From assembly GCA_045565995.1 (NCBI GenBank), contig JBJLEF010000004.1, positions 248,001 to 312,000 on the forward strand: 64,000 bases of DNA, written 5' to 3'. The stretch comes from UBA721 sp002705165. Its GTDB lineage: Bacteria; Planctomycetota; Planctomycetia; Pirellulales; Pirellulaceae. A program made the translations under genes and the position numbers. Shown here in pieces: positions 34,886 to 44,830 of the stretch; within the stretch, counting starts at the first letter, position 1; every line of letters starts with the position of its first letter. The notes under the pieces are model-generated. The model did not search any database. It was given only the letters and a program-made list of their open reading frames with translations, and was not told the origin of the DNA.

Positions 34886-35571
34886 TCTTAAATCCTTAAA
34901 CGAATAACCGAATTGTCTAGTTTTAAAGATGTTGTTTCGGGGACGTCAGGGCGCGAAAAAACGATAACAGCGCGGAATAAAGGACTTCGGCTAGAATTAA
35001 GAGACTTGATTCGTGACCGTTGCAGCTCCCATCGAAATTCTACTGGTGCTTAATACTCTAGCGTGTCAGACCTCTAGTTGCTTTCGCTCAACATGGCAGA
35101 TCCTGTGTACCTACGGACGATTCGGTAACGGGTGCGGGGGTTAGGCACTTCTATGAGAATATCCTGCTACCTGAATTCAGTGTCGTTAACTCGTCGTTCC
35201 TTGCCTCCGTAATCGTTATCCTTATCGCAATCGCCAGTCTGGATCGTGTTGTCAGCAGGTCAAAAATAGTGAGAGAATGTGGTTTACTGTAATCCGCGAC
35301 GCACCGAGAAATTCGAATGTAGGCGCTTTAGGCATGCATTCAATTTAAAATCGAGTGACGAGGTTCCCGAGTTTTAAGTTCAAGAGCATTCATAAACCTA
35401 GCGTGCGATAGAATTTGTCAAATCGCAATCGACTCTTCGAGTTTTAGCTTGTTCTTTTGTAGCCTGAACGCTACAAGACCATTGTCGTGTCCTGAAACTT
35501 ACACTTATCTCGACCGCGTTTTAGAACTAACATTTAAATTGATGTTGGAACTTAGTTCTAGGGGCGTTGCC
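34886..35571. other. Gap without a recognisable gene
   Basis: About 690 bp contain only short open frames with no family resemblance, and no tRNA-like, hairpin or repeat structure that I can see. It may be decayed sequence or a long leader of the membrane protein gene at 35572. Confidence 0.5.
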
Positions 35572-36239
35572 ATGGAAGCTAATTGGTTTATTTGGGACCT
35601 ACTTTTAGGTGGGGCGATACTAATACTCGGGATCTTTGTTGTCCCGGTTCTGATCTTGTGTTTCTTAAGAACAAAACCCCTTTTCAGTCGAAAAAGCTAG
35701 GCGATGACACAAAGGGTGGATCGCAAGCACTCCCAATCGACACTACGTTAACTTCGATAAACGGTCCTGGGACGATAACCGATCACGAGTCAGATGCGGG
35801 ACGGAGAGCTGTGATTTCGAAACCGTCTTCTGGGATTGGTGTGTTCGTCGTGCGGATGTTTATAGTAAGTTCAATCTTACTTTATTCGATTTCGCTAATT
35901 ATGCCTTTTAACGTCATCGGCGAAGACCAAATAGGTGGTGGTGCAATTGCGTTAATAATAGGCATTATCTACCTTCCGTTCTGGCTTCCAAACCCGCTTT
36001 TCTTCATCGCAATAGCCTTGGCTGCTAGATGGAGAATGTTAGCGTCAAGTATATTCGCGTTTGCAGCCGTCTTTATCAGTGGCGGACTTATCGTATCTAA
36101 TCCACATTTTCATCCTGATCATTACCTAACACATACCGGACCAATTGCTTTCGTTTGGTGTTCTAGTTTTGTCCTGTTGTTAATTGCAAGCGTAATCGGG
36201 TTAGCCATTAATCGTGGTGACGACATGCGGCGGACATAG
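35572..36239 (+). CDS. Membrane protein split by a -1 shift at an A5 run
   Basis: The first frame starts at ATG 35572 (AGGGG 6-7 nt upstream) and encodes a clean helix, MEANWFIWDLLLGGAILILG and onward to LFSRKS, then stops at 35700. The overlapping frame, one base back, runs from before this point to 36239. After the A5 run at 35691-35695 it continues KLGDDTKGGSQAL, a polar linker, and four helices (FIVSSILLYSISLIMPF, IALIIGIIYLPFWL, MLASSIFAFAAVFISGGLIV, FVWCSSFVLLLIASVIGLAI). Joined by a -1 shift at the A5 run the product would have about 222 residues and five helices. It may be one gene with an indel, or two genes. No family is recognised. Confidence 0.5.
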
Positions 36240-36503
36240 CTTTGCCGTTATGTCTCATAATCAAGGTAACACCACCTGCAACCTCGTTGGCAACGCTTTG
36301 CTACCATCAATTACCTGCTGTTCGCAGTTACTGCACAGGCAATTAGTAGTTCGCGACTGACGATAGTTCGCCTGCCGCCCGACCCTTTTCTTTAAAACGC
36401 AGGGCTAATAAGTGTAGAATGAAAGTTTTCAATCAGGCTTTACAGTGATGACCCTAAAAGACAATCAGGCACGGTTTACATCGATTAAAGAGAGATTAAA
36501 ACG

Positions 36504-37955
36504 GTGAAGCAACGACTATTCCCTTGCGGACATACTAGACGCGAATTTGTTTGGCAAATGGGGGGAGGATTTGCGGGGCTGGCTTTGAGCAGTTTGTTGG
36601 GAACCGACGATTTCTTTCAAAGGCATCTTGGTGCGTCCGAATCCAAGTCAGCACTAGAACCTCGCGATGGTCACTTTCCCGTGAAGGCGAAGCATGTCAT
36701 CTTCCTGATGATGAACGGTGCCCCGAGTCAGGTCGATACTTTCGACTACAAGCCGGAATTAAAGAGGTTCGCGGGAATGGCGCTTCCTCCCGATAAACAA
36801 TACATCAATTCAGGTAAACGCAAGGTCGGATTTCTTACGCCCGAATTTCGACCATTCAAACCCGGTGGAGACAGCGGGTTAATGATATCAGATTATTTTC
36901 CCCGCATACGCAAGCACGCAGATAAACTGGCAATCATCAACTCCTGCCACGCTGATAGTCACGCTCATGGTAGTGCTTTAGTTGCCATGAATACCGGAAG
37001 TACATTCATAGGCCGCCCTTCTTTAGGAAGTTGGACGGTCTATGGATTAGGTACAGGCAATCAGAGCCTCCCAGGGTATGTCGTCATGATGGACAAACGA
37101 GGCGGTCCCATTTCCGGTGAGCCCAATTATTCGTCTGGTTTTATGCCCTCGACGTATCAGGGAACGCTATTCAGACCCACTGGAAATCCGATCCTGGACC
37201 TAAAAAGCCCCAGGCACGTCGATTCAAAGTCACAGCGAAGGCAACTAGACTTATTAGCTAAGCTTAACCAAGAACACCTGAATTCTCGTCCGGGCGGAGT
37301 CGAACTTGCGTCTCGAATACAGAGTTACGAATTGGCATATCGAATGCAGGCTGAGACGCCTGAAGCCGTCGATCTCTCCAAGGAAACGCAGGCCACCCTC
37401 GACCTCTATGGGGTCAACCAACAACCAACGGATGAGTTTGGTAAAAACTGCCTAATCGCACGCAGGTTAGTAGAGAGAGGCGTAAGATTTATCCAACTTT
37501 ATTCCGGCGGCGGGCATTTGGCGGATACCTGGGACGCACACGTTAGCATCGAAAATAACCACGGCCAACATGCGGCTGAAATTGACCAGCCTATCGATGC
37601 TTTATTGACGGATCTGGAGCGAAGAGGCCTTTTGGAAAGTACTCTGATTGTGTGGGGCGGGGAATTCGGGCGTATGCCTTTTAGTGAGGGAAAGGATGCT
37701 CCGGGCCGGAATCACAATCCTTACGGTTTTTCAATGTGGATGGCCGGGGCTGGCATTAAGGGCGGAACACGATATGGAGCTACGGATGATTTTGGATTTG
37801 AGGCGGTGGAAGACAAGGCCCACGTCCATGATATTCATGCTACGATCCTTCAACTGATGGGCCTAGACCATGAGCGGCTAACCTATTTCCATCAAGGTCG
37901 GGAAGAGAGTCTCACGGACGTTCATGGCCGTGTAATTCACGATATTATCGCGTGA
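36504..37955 (+). CDS. DUF1501 secreted protein, no adjacent DUF1549 partner
   Basis: Starts at GTG 36504 with a Tat-like signal (HTRREFVWQMGGGFAGLAL). Core motifs are VIFLMMNGAPSQVDTFDYKP, LIVWGGEFGRMP, GRNHNPYGFSMWMAGAGIKGG and AHVHDIHATILQLMGLDHERL. Length 483 is typical. It belongs to the subtype with VDTFDYKPEL and so resembles the coupled DUF1501 proteins, but the DUF1549/DUF1553 partner is missing here: upstream lie a membrane protein and a 264-bp gap, downstream two convergent sulfatases. Confidence 0.9.
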   Translation: MKQRLFPCGHTRREFVWQMGGGFAGLALSSLLGTDDFFQRHLGASESKSALEPRDGHFPVKAKHVIFLMMNGAPSQVDTFDYKPELKRFAGMALPPDKQYINSGKRKVGFLTPEFRPFKPGGDSGLMISDYFPRIRKHADKLAIINSCHADSHAHGSALVAMNTGSTFIGRPSLGSWTVYGLGTGNQSLPGYVVMMDKRGGPISGEPNYSSGFMPSTYQGTLFRPTGNPILDLKSPRHVDSKSQRRQLDLLAKLNQEHLNSRPGGVELASRIQSYELAYRMQAETPEAVDLSKETQATLDLYGVNQQPTDEFGKNCLIARRLVERGVRFIQLYSGGGHLADTWDAHVSIENNHGQHAAEIDQPIDALLTDLERRGLLESTLIVWGGEFGRMPFSEGKDAPGRNHNPYGFSMWMAGAGIKGGTRYGATDDFGFEAVEDKAHVHDIHATILQLMGLDHERLTYFHQGREESLTDVHGRVIHDIIA

Positions 37956-37976
37956 TCCATCACAGGCTGGAACCCG

Positions 37977-39446
37977 TTATGGATTGGGTTGAGGAACTCG
38001 TCTCCCAGAGACCGTTTGTATTTGCCTGATTCCCGTCGGAACTTTACGGGCATTCTTTATTCGGGCGTGCAATTGAATGGCCATCTCCATCTGCAAGTCT
38101 TGCACTTCGAGCCGATCAATTAAGTTGATCAGTTCCTCGGGATCTGATTCGTGATCATAAAGCTCGGCCCCCAAATCTCCTTTTTCTCCCCATTCCGTGT
38201 ACCGATAACGGTTAGTTCGTATTGAATAGCCATTGTTATACTGAGTCAACGCACTGGAACGAACAGTCAAATCGACATCTTTCAAAATGGGGCTAAGGCT
38301 TACACCACTAACTTGCTTCGGGATCTCCTGGTTTGCTAATTCGACCATCGTTGGATAGATGTCGACCATTTCGACAAGCCCTTTCGCTACTTGTCCTTTT
38401 TCGGTAATTCCGGGCCCGGCTATCACGAGGGGGACGCGTGTCGCGTTTTCAAACAAGGTTGTTTTTTGCCAATGCCCGTGTTCGCCCATATGGTAACCAT
38501 GATCCGATGTAAAAACTACAACAGTATTTTGCTCAAGGTTACTCGACTTTAAGCTAGCCATGATTCGGCCAAGTTGAGCATCGGCAAATGAAATTGAAGC
38601 GTAATAAGCCTGGATCGCCTGACGGGCTAACTTGTCGTCCAGGTCAATCTGGTCTTTCTTTCTACGAATCGAGGAGATCGCTGGTTGAGGTAGTTGAGCT
38701 AGATAACTTTCGGGTACGTTTGGTACCTTAATCTCATCGAGCGGGTACATATCAAAATATTTTTTCGGAGCGACAAAAGGCGTATGCGGGCGATAAAGGC
38801 CGACGGTCATGAAGAAAGGCCGCTCCTGCCTGGAATACTTCTCCAATAACTTAATCGCTTCGGTCGCAGCGATTCCATCCGTTTGTTCTTCATCCTTGCC
38901 ATCCGCGGCCAGCCAACTCAGTGTTCCACCAAAGGTGTTGGGAACCAAGGAAAAGATCTTGTCTTCCTCCTCTTTATCACGTCCACGCGGGTTGATGGTG
39001 TAATTCCATGAATAGGGGTCGTCGTGACCGGAGGTTCCGATGTGTCGGGGAACATTGTAATGGAACACCTTCCCTATTCGCACTGCAAAATAGCCATCCA
39101 GGCGGAACGCCTGTGGGATTGTCAGTACATTCGGAACATGCTCACGGATATAAATCGCATTGCGTCGAACCAAGGTTTGATCGGGGTACATCCCCGTCAT
39201 AAAGGATGCGCGAGAAGGCCCGCACAGCGGATATTGGCAATGCGTATTTTCAAATAGGACGCCTCGCGACGCTAATCGATCAATGTTTGGCGTCTGGACC
39301 TGGGGATGCCCGTACGCCCCCAAATCGCAATTGAGGTCATCACAAATGAGAAAAAGAATATTGGGACGGTCAGCACCATGGGCATGTGTTACCAGGAATG
39401 CGGAAGCCAAAATGGAAAACACCAGTGAATTCAAAAAGCGGTTCAT
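37977..39446 (-). CDS. Secreted sulfatase, iduronate-2-sulfatase-like
   Basis: Signal peptide to about HAHG-AD, then NILFLICDDLNCDLGAYGH with the metal aspartates, LCGPSRASFMTG with Cys75 for formylglycine, and VVVFTSDHGYHMGEHGHWQK for the second metal and substrate region. The DDLN and DHGYHMGEH forms are those of the iduronate-2-sulfatase and choline-sulfatase branch. Length 489. The downstream stop lies 21 bp from the end of the convergent DUF1501 gene. The next gene upstream, another sulfatase of the same branch, ends 27 bp from its start, so the two are probably one operon. Confidence 0.93.
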   Translation of the reverse strand: MNRFLNSLVFSILASAFLVTHAHGADRPNILFLICDDLNCDLGAYGHPQVQTPNIDRLASRGVLFENTHCQYPLCGPSRASFMTGMYPDQTLVRRNAIYIREHVPNVLTIPQAFRLDGYFAVRIGKVFHYNVPRHIGTSGHDDPYSWNYTINPRGRDKEEEDKIFSLVPNTFGGTLSWLAADGKDEEQTDGIAATEAIKLLEKYSRQERPFFMTVGLYRPHTPFVAPKKYFDMYPLDEIKVPNVPESYLAQLPQPAISSIRRKKDQIDLDDKLARQAIQAYYASISFADAQLGRIMASLKSSNLEQNTVVVFTSDHGYHMGEHGHWQKTTLFENATRVPLVIAGPGITEKGQVAKGLVEMVDIYPTMVELANQEIPKQVSGVSLSPILKDVDLTVRSSALTQYNNGYSIRTNRYRYTEWGEKGDLGAELYDHESDPEELINLIDRLEVQDLQMEMAIQLHARIKNARKVPTGIRQIQTVSGRRVPQPNP

Positions 39447-39473
39447 CTTATCTACTCTCGTCCTTAAAGGCCG

Positions 39474-40919
39474 TTATCTATTAAGCGTGTAAGTCAATCC
39501 GAGGTCATTGTCGAGGACCGCATCAATCTTGGCATCCATGAGGTTTCTATACCGCTCAAGGATGTCCGCATATTCTTCGTTGTCCGATAGGTTCTTATAT
39601 TGTTTTGGATCATTGGCCATGTCGAACAATTCTTCGCCTGCGTCGCCTGAGCGCCCGTACCGTAGGTAGGCCCATTTCTTACTTCGCAATAGAAATCCCT
39701 TACCATTCACGCAAAAAGCGGCATCCCGCACCTCATGTCGGGGATGAGTTAACATCTTGGATATATCTTTTCCCTGGAGTCGAACCGGGACCCTCATTCC
39801 GCACAACGACGCGATAGTGGGGTACAAGTCAAGTAATTCCGCTAAAGAGCTACAGACAGCGGGTTTGTTGCCCGGAACACTTATAATCAGTGGTACTCGA
39901 GCAGATTCATCGTGCAAGCTCACCTTGGCCCAAAAGTCGTGCTCACCCAGATGATAACCGTGGTCACTGGTGAAAATTACAATGGTCTTGTCGGCTACGC
40001 CAGATTCCTCAAGCGCCTGCAGAACTTTCCCGACTTGTTTATCCATAAAAGAGACTGACGCATAATAGCCGCCGACAGCTTTGCGTTGTTGGGCAACATC
40101 CATTTTCATATTTGAACTTGTCTTATAATTTATACCGGCTTTCGGTATGTCATCCCAATCCCCCGATACCTTAGGAGGCAGTACCATTTTGTCGTAAGGA
40201 AACGGCACATAATACTTCTTTGGTGCCACGAACGGGACGTGGGGACGAACGAAGCCTACTCCGATAAAGAACGGCCTCGCGGCATGTTTCTTAATGAGTT
40301 CTGCAGCTTTTTCAGCCGTCCTGCCATCAGAATGAGTGAGGTCATCACCCTCTGCCTCCACGACAACAAACGTATTACCACCTTTCACTGGCAGCGTTCG
40401 GTCAGGATTGCCTTCTAAAGTCCATCCCCGCCCGGGTGCTTTCCACTCCGGGCCTGGACTATTGAATCGTTCTGTCCAGCATCGCTCGTCATCTGCGCCA
40501 TCCGTACCCAGTTCGATACCCCCCGGAACACCCATGTGGAAAAGTTTACTGATCCGAGCGGTGTAATATCCATGTTGACGAAAGTACTCCGGCCACATCA
40601 TGCGATCCCCAATCATGGGGCGAGGGTTTTGGTACCCCAACATTTTGATGGCATGCGGATAGTATCCGGACATAAACGAGGCTCGCGAAGGGCCACAATA
40701 GGTCCCTTGGCAATAGGCCCGCGTAAAACGAACGCCTTTCGCTGCAAGGGAGTCGATATGTGGGGTCTGACAAACCTGATTGCCATAACAGGACAAAGCG
40801 GTATCGGTGAGGTCGTCAGAGATTATAAACAGCACATTATAGGGTGTCTCCTCGGCACTCAATGTTGCATTAATGTTCGGGTAGCCGGTCAGGACGATCA
40901 AACACGTTAAAAATCTCAT
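39474..40919 (-). CDS. Secreted sulfatase, iduronate-2-sulfatase-like, paralogue
   Basis: N-terminal signal, then NVLFIISDDLTDTALSCYGN, YCGPSRASFMSG with Cys75, and VIFTSDHGYHLGEHDFWAK. Same branch and same residue number for the formylglycine cysteine as the downstream gene, yet the two differ across most of their length, so the duplication is old or they come from distinct subfamilies. ATG 40919 is preceded by a divergent gap of 185 bp leading to a third sulfatase on the other strand. Confidence 0.93.
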   Translation of the reverse strand: MRFLTCLIVLTGYPNINATLSAEETPYNVLFIISDDLTDTALSCYGNQVCQTPHIDSLAAKGVRFTRAYCQGTYCGPSRASFMSGYYPHAIKMLGYQNPRPMIGDRMMWPEYFRQHGYYTARISKLFHMGVPGGIELGTDGADDERCWTERFNSPGPEWKAPGRGWTLEGNPDRTLPVKGGNTFVVVEAEGDDLTHSDGRTAEKAAELIKKHAARPFFIGVGFVRPHVPFVAPKKYYVPFPYDKMVLPPKVSGDWDDIPKAGINYKTSSNMKMDVAQQRKAVGGYYASVSFMDKQVGKVLQALEESGVADKTIVIFTSDHGYHLGEHDFWAKVSLHDESARVPLIISVPGNKPAVCSSLAELLDLYPTIASLCGMRVPVRLQGKDISKMLTHPRHEVRDAAFCVNGKGFLLRSKKWAYLRYGRSGDAGEELFDMANDPKQYKNLSDNEEYADILERYRNLMDAKIDAVLDNDLGLTYTLNR

Positions 40920-41104
40920 TTTTCACCTCAAAGTCTAGAGCAAGAGACCTTGTTTTAACATATTGTCGTTGGCTTAGTAGGCACAACAACGAAGGCTCAT
41001 GCAACGCCTGATAGTCATGGCATGCCCTCCTGCTGATTACGCCGGCCAAACTTTTCATTAGAATGAATACACTTGTTATGAACCAACTCACGATAGAGCA
41101 GAAA

Positions 41105-42748
41105 ATGAAATCAAAAAACTTAATTCCATTTATCATGGCGACCTTGCTTTGCTTATTAACTCAACTGGCGTTGGCAACTGATAGAAACCCGGAAAAAAGG
41201 AATCGTCCGAACATCGTTATCATCCTAGTTGATGACATGGGGTTTTCAGATATTGGCTGCTACGGTGCAGAAATCGACACGCCAAATCTAGACGGTCTTG
41301 CTGGAAATGGCCTTCGTTTTACACAGTTTTATAATAGCGGTCGTTGTTGTCCCACTCGTGCGAGCCTGATGACTGGACTGCACCCTCATCAGGTCGGCAT
41401 AGGCCACATGACTGAACCGCCTAACCAACCTTTAGGGTTCGAGGGCCCTTATCAGGGCTACTTAAATAAACAGTGTCTGACAATTGCCCAAATGCTGAAA
41501 ACTGGAGGTTACCACACCCTCATGACTGGTAAATGGCATTTAGGTTACGCTGACTCCGCCAATTGGCCTAATCAACGTGGGTTCGATAGGTTCTATGGAG
41601 GCATCACCGGAGCCTTCAATTACTTTAAGCCCGGGGGCGATCGATTGATCTCGGAGGATAACGTTGAAATAGAGACTCCGGACGACTGGTATGCCACGGA
41701 TGCGTTTACTGACAAAGGTATTGAATACATCCGTGAAGTAAGGAAGGGGAGTGATAAACCATTCTTTTTATATTTGGCTTATAACTCACCCCATTGGCCA
41801 TTGAATGCAAAATGGGATGACTACCAGAAATATCGTGGTAAATATTCTCGGGGTTGGCAAGCAGTATCGGATGAACGTTTTGCAAGACAACAACAAATGG
41901 GCCTGTTTAACGCCGACGTTACACAGGCGCCCCTAGAGGCACCAAATTGGGATTCTCTCGACGAGGGTCAACGCGATCGTCTAGATTCGATACAAGCTGC
42001 CTACGCCGCCTGCATCGATAATATTGACCAAAACATCGGTAGGCTCGTAGGCTACCTAACGGAGACGAACCAACTCGATAACACCCTGATTCTTTTCTTA
42101 TCCGATAATGGCGCCTGTCAAGAAGGCGGTGTTCTAGGACGGGGTGATGAAGAAATGGTTCGCAATCCTCCACTCGAAACGGTAGACGGCGTCAGGCAAG
42201 GCCTTGCATGGGCCAACGCAAGCAATACGCCCTTCCGACTTTTTAAGCACTTTGTACACGAGGGGGGGGCTTGCACTCCGCTGATTGCACATTGGCCGGC
42301 CGGGATCCCGTCCAAACGCAATGGAACCTTCACTAGGCAACACGCCTATTTGCCAGACTTCATGGCAACCTGCATTGACCTAGCAGGCGTTGAGTATCCG
42401 CTCAACATGCCACCACTCGTGGGAAAATCATTAATGCCAGCATTCAAATCGGAGCGAAAACCTGTTCATACGGAGCCGATCTACTGGGAACACGAAGGCA
42501 ACGCGGCTATGCGTGACGGCGACTTGAAGTTAGTGCGTGAATACGAAAAGCCATGGGAACTTTACGACCTTTCGAAGGACCGCACTGAATCGAATGACCT
42601 AGTGACAAAGGAAGCAAATATTGCCGGGCAAATGATACGACAGTGGGAATCTTGGGCGAGCGAAACCGGTGTCGCCTTTCCACAGCGATTTAACATGTAT
42701 CAATTTCTACGAGAGAAACAAAACCGCGAAAACAAAAATCAGAAATAG
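41105..42748 (+). CDS. Secreted arylsulfatase, CCPTR type
   Basis: The ATG at 41105 starts the signal peptide directly (MKSKNLIPFIMATLLCLL); the frame is also open to an ATG at 41063, 14 codons earlier. The protein has NIVIILVDDMGFSDIGCYGA, the signature RCCPTRASLMTGLH with Cys81 as the modified residue, GKWHLG and ILFLSDNGACQEGG. The CCPTR form and the long insert before the second metal site are those of AtsA-type arylsulfatases, about 547 residues. Transcribed divergently from the other two sulfatases, from a shared 185-bp gap. Confidence 0.93.
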   Translation: MKSKNLIPFIMATLLCLLTQLALATDRNPEKRNRPNIVIILVDDMGFSDIGCYGAEIDTPNLDGLAGNGLRFTQFYNSGRCCPTRASLMTGLHPHQVGIGHMTEPPNQPLGFEGPYQGYLNKQCLTIAQMLKTGGYHTLMTGKWHLGYADSANWPNQRGFDRFYGGITGAFNYFKPGGDRLISEDNVEIETPDDWYATDAFTDKGIEYIREVRKGSDKPFFLYLAYNSPHWPLNAKWDDYQKYRGKYSRGWQAVSDERFARQQQMGLFNADVTQAPLEAPNWDSLDEGQRDRLDSIQAAYAACIDNIDQNIGRLVGYLTETNQLDNTLILFLSDNGACQEGGVLGRGDEEMVRNPPLETVDGVRQGLAWANASNTPFRLFKHFVHEGGACTPLIAHWPAGIPSKRNGTFTRQHAYLPDFMATCIDLAGVEYPLNMPPLVGKSLMPAFKSERKPVHTEPIYWEHEGNAAMRDGDLKLVREYEKPWELYDLSKDRTESNDLVTKEANIAGQMIRQWESWASETGVAFPQRFNMYQFLREKQNRENKNQK

Positions 42749-42848
42749 CCTAGTTCAGCAAACAAGCATCGTGGAGCCACGTGGAAGGTAATAACGCGAC
42801 GAGTATTGCTTCGTGTGCGTTTGCAGACTATAGCAGTATCTAATCGTC

Positions 42849-44651
42849 TTATAGGGATTTTAGGTATTCGACCAGAGCTCGGACTTCGGCCTGATTGAGC
42901 GCACGAATTCCCGCAACCTTTTCAGGTGAGTGGTCCTCAGTAAGAACAGACTCCAATGTCTTCGAGCGGCCGTCATGTAAGAACCTAACTTTTCGATAGA
43001 CTCCAACTAAAGAAGGCGTGTTAAAGCCTTGATAAGCATCCTCCTCTTCACCGGTTCCAACATCATGGATTAGGCCGTCGGTGAAAAATTTCCCATTGTG
43101 ACAGTCCGTACAGTTGGCTATTTCACTTTGGAAGATCCGCCGCCCTCTTTCGGCGGAGGCTGAAAGCTTCCCATCGGCGGTCCTGGACGGGTTTGGGGGC
43201 AATTTAAGAGTATCGAGGAATTCAACGACTTCTAGTGCTTGGTTCGCTGTAACACCGTCGCCCAGCATAGTAACGGTAAACGATTTTTGCATCGCGTCCC
43301 CTAAATTTTCCTGCCATCCGTGCCAGGTCCATGGAGCGGTTTTCTTGATGTTATAAAGGGGCAGGACTGTCTTATTAGTTAGTTTAGAACCATCATTCCA
43401 GGTGTCCATTGTCCGTGAACTTATGCCCCCGTTGTAATGACAGCTATGACAGCTATACCATTGATCAAGACTTTGACGACCATCAAAGAAGAGCGCGGCT
43501 CCGTTTCGCTCGGAACTAACGTCTGGTGCCTGTCCTAACGAGATCTCAGTCAAGATCTGCTTCGTTTCCACATTGACGATCTGAATCGAATTGTTCAGAT
43601 AATTGGCAACATAAACTGTCTCGTTATCCATTGCCATTGCCATGCCCATCGGTCGCCCTCCGAGGTCTATTCGATAAAAAAGGTCCGCGTCGGATAAAAG
43701 CCGTCGATCAATCAAGTCGCCAGGACCGCCGCTACCACTGAACGGCAGGTCGGGTTTGCGATAAACCAGTAATTCTTGGGTACCCGACGCGGATACAACC
43801 ATACGATGTTCGTTGTCACTCAGCACAAGCCCGTGCGGGTCAGCCACGGCTTTCCCCGGGACGTCTAACGATATTGCTTCTCGATAGGCAGGGCCATCCA
43901 GTCGAGCTCGTCCTATTCGACTAGCTAAGACCCAACCCAGGCGAATAAATTGTGTCGTTATCGGGTTATCCCGGTAGACCATCCATGGGAAATAAACATA
44001 GACACCATCTACAGACGCCTGTAGATGCCCAAGATTGATCGCTCCAGTCATATATTGCGTGTAGAGTTTCTTTCCCGAAGCAACATCCAACACCGCGATT
44101 CTACTGTCGCCACTGAGTCCGACAGCCAAACGCTTACCATCTCTTGACAATGTGAGGTACCTTGGCCAATTACCGACCTCAAACACACGCATTGTGTTCA
44201 GCGTTTCGAGATCAACTTCTGCGACAGTCCCGTTCGCCGTTCGTCCGACGTAAAGTTTATTCGTATCGTTCTCCAAGGCAAAACCGACCGGTTCGTAACC
44301 AACCTTGGAACGAGCAACTTCCACCAGTCGTTCACCGATAATTTCGAGTTTCACAAGCTCCGACGAATGAGTACAACTGACAAGCACAAATTTCTCGTCA
44401 TCCGTCACCTCAATATACGCAGGGTGCTCTCCAACAGTACATTCATCTAACACACGTTTTTTTGAAAGCGAAATAAGCGAAACGGAGTTTGAAAGCTCGT
44501 TCGCCGTGACTAGGTAGCCCTTCTTACGAGCCAAAGCAACGTCCACTGGAGAGCGATGTGCTATTTGACTCGTGACCAGATTCGATGTCTGCGCTAAAAG
44601 GGGCGTGAGTGGTCCGATTAGACAGAAGATGAGAAAGAGAGACTTATTCAT
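42849..44651 (-). CDS. Secreted beta-propeller and di-haem cytochrome fusion
   Basis: Residues 1-20 are a signal peptide (MNKSLFLIFCLIGPLTPLLA; ATG 44651, with another in-frame ATG at 44681). A seven-bladed-type propeller follows with repeats such as GYLVTANELSNSVSLISL, KLYVGRTANGTVAEVDL and TVYVANYLNNSIQIVNV. The last 200 residues have two haem motifs, CHSCH and CTDCH, and the surrounding sequence of the MauG/cytochrome c peroxidase superfamily (FFDGRQSLDQWYSC, RGRRIFQSE, NTPSLVGVYRKVRFLHDGR). The fusion suggests a periplasmic oxidase or peroxidase with a substrate-binding propeller. Substrate unknown. Confidence 0.87.
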   Translation of the reverse strand: MNKSLFLIFCLIGPLTPLLAQTSNLVTSQIAHRSPVDVALARKKGYLVTANELSNSVSLISLSKKRVLDECTVGEHPAYIEVTDDEKFVLVSCTHSSELVKLEIIGERLVEVARSKVGYEPVGFALENDTNKLYVGRTANGTVAEVDLETLNTMRVFEVGNWPRYLTLSRDGKRLAVGLSGDSRIAVLDVASGKKLYTQYMTGAINLGHLQASVDGVYVYFPWMVYRDNPITTQFIRLGWVLASRIGRARLDGPAYREAISLDVPGKAVADPHGLVLSDNEHRMVVSASGTQELLVYRKPDLPFSGSGGPGDLIDRRLLSDADLFYRIDLGGRPMGMAMAMDNETVYVANYLNNSIQIVNVETKQILTEISLGQAPDVSSERNGAALFFDGRQSLDQWYSCHSCHYNGGISSRTMDTWNDGSKLTNKTVLPLYNIKKTAPWTWHGWQENLGDAMQKSFTVTMLGDGVTANQALEVVEFLDTLKLPPNPSRTADGKLSASAERGRRIFQSEIANCTDCHNGKFFTDGLIHDVGTGEEEDAYQGFNTPSLVGVYRKVRFLHDGRSKTLESVLTEDHSPEKVAGIRALNQAEVRALVEYLKSL

Positions 44652-44743
44652 GTTTGGTTGGCATTTAGGGTATAAAAACATTCACTTATACTTACATAAT
44701 AACAGAATAGGTTTACGAACACCCTTTTCACATTGGTTATTGC

Positions 44744-44772
44744 TTGATTGTACTTGCCATGAATTCTATACT
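44744..44772 (+). promoter_or_regulatory. Candidate sigma70-type promoter of the secreted CxxC protein gene
   Basis: TTGATT at 44744-44749 (4 of 6) and TATACT at 44767-44772 (5 of 6) are separated by exactly 17 nt. The start would be about 52 nt before the ATG at 44831, and AGGAG lies just before that ATG. Confidence 0.5.
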
Positions 44773-44830
44773 GCTATTTACTTAACCCAATCATGATAAG
44801 TTGAGACATTTCATACTCAGGAGAAATACA

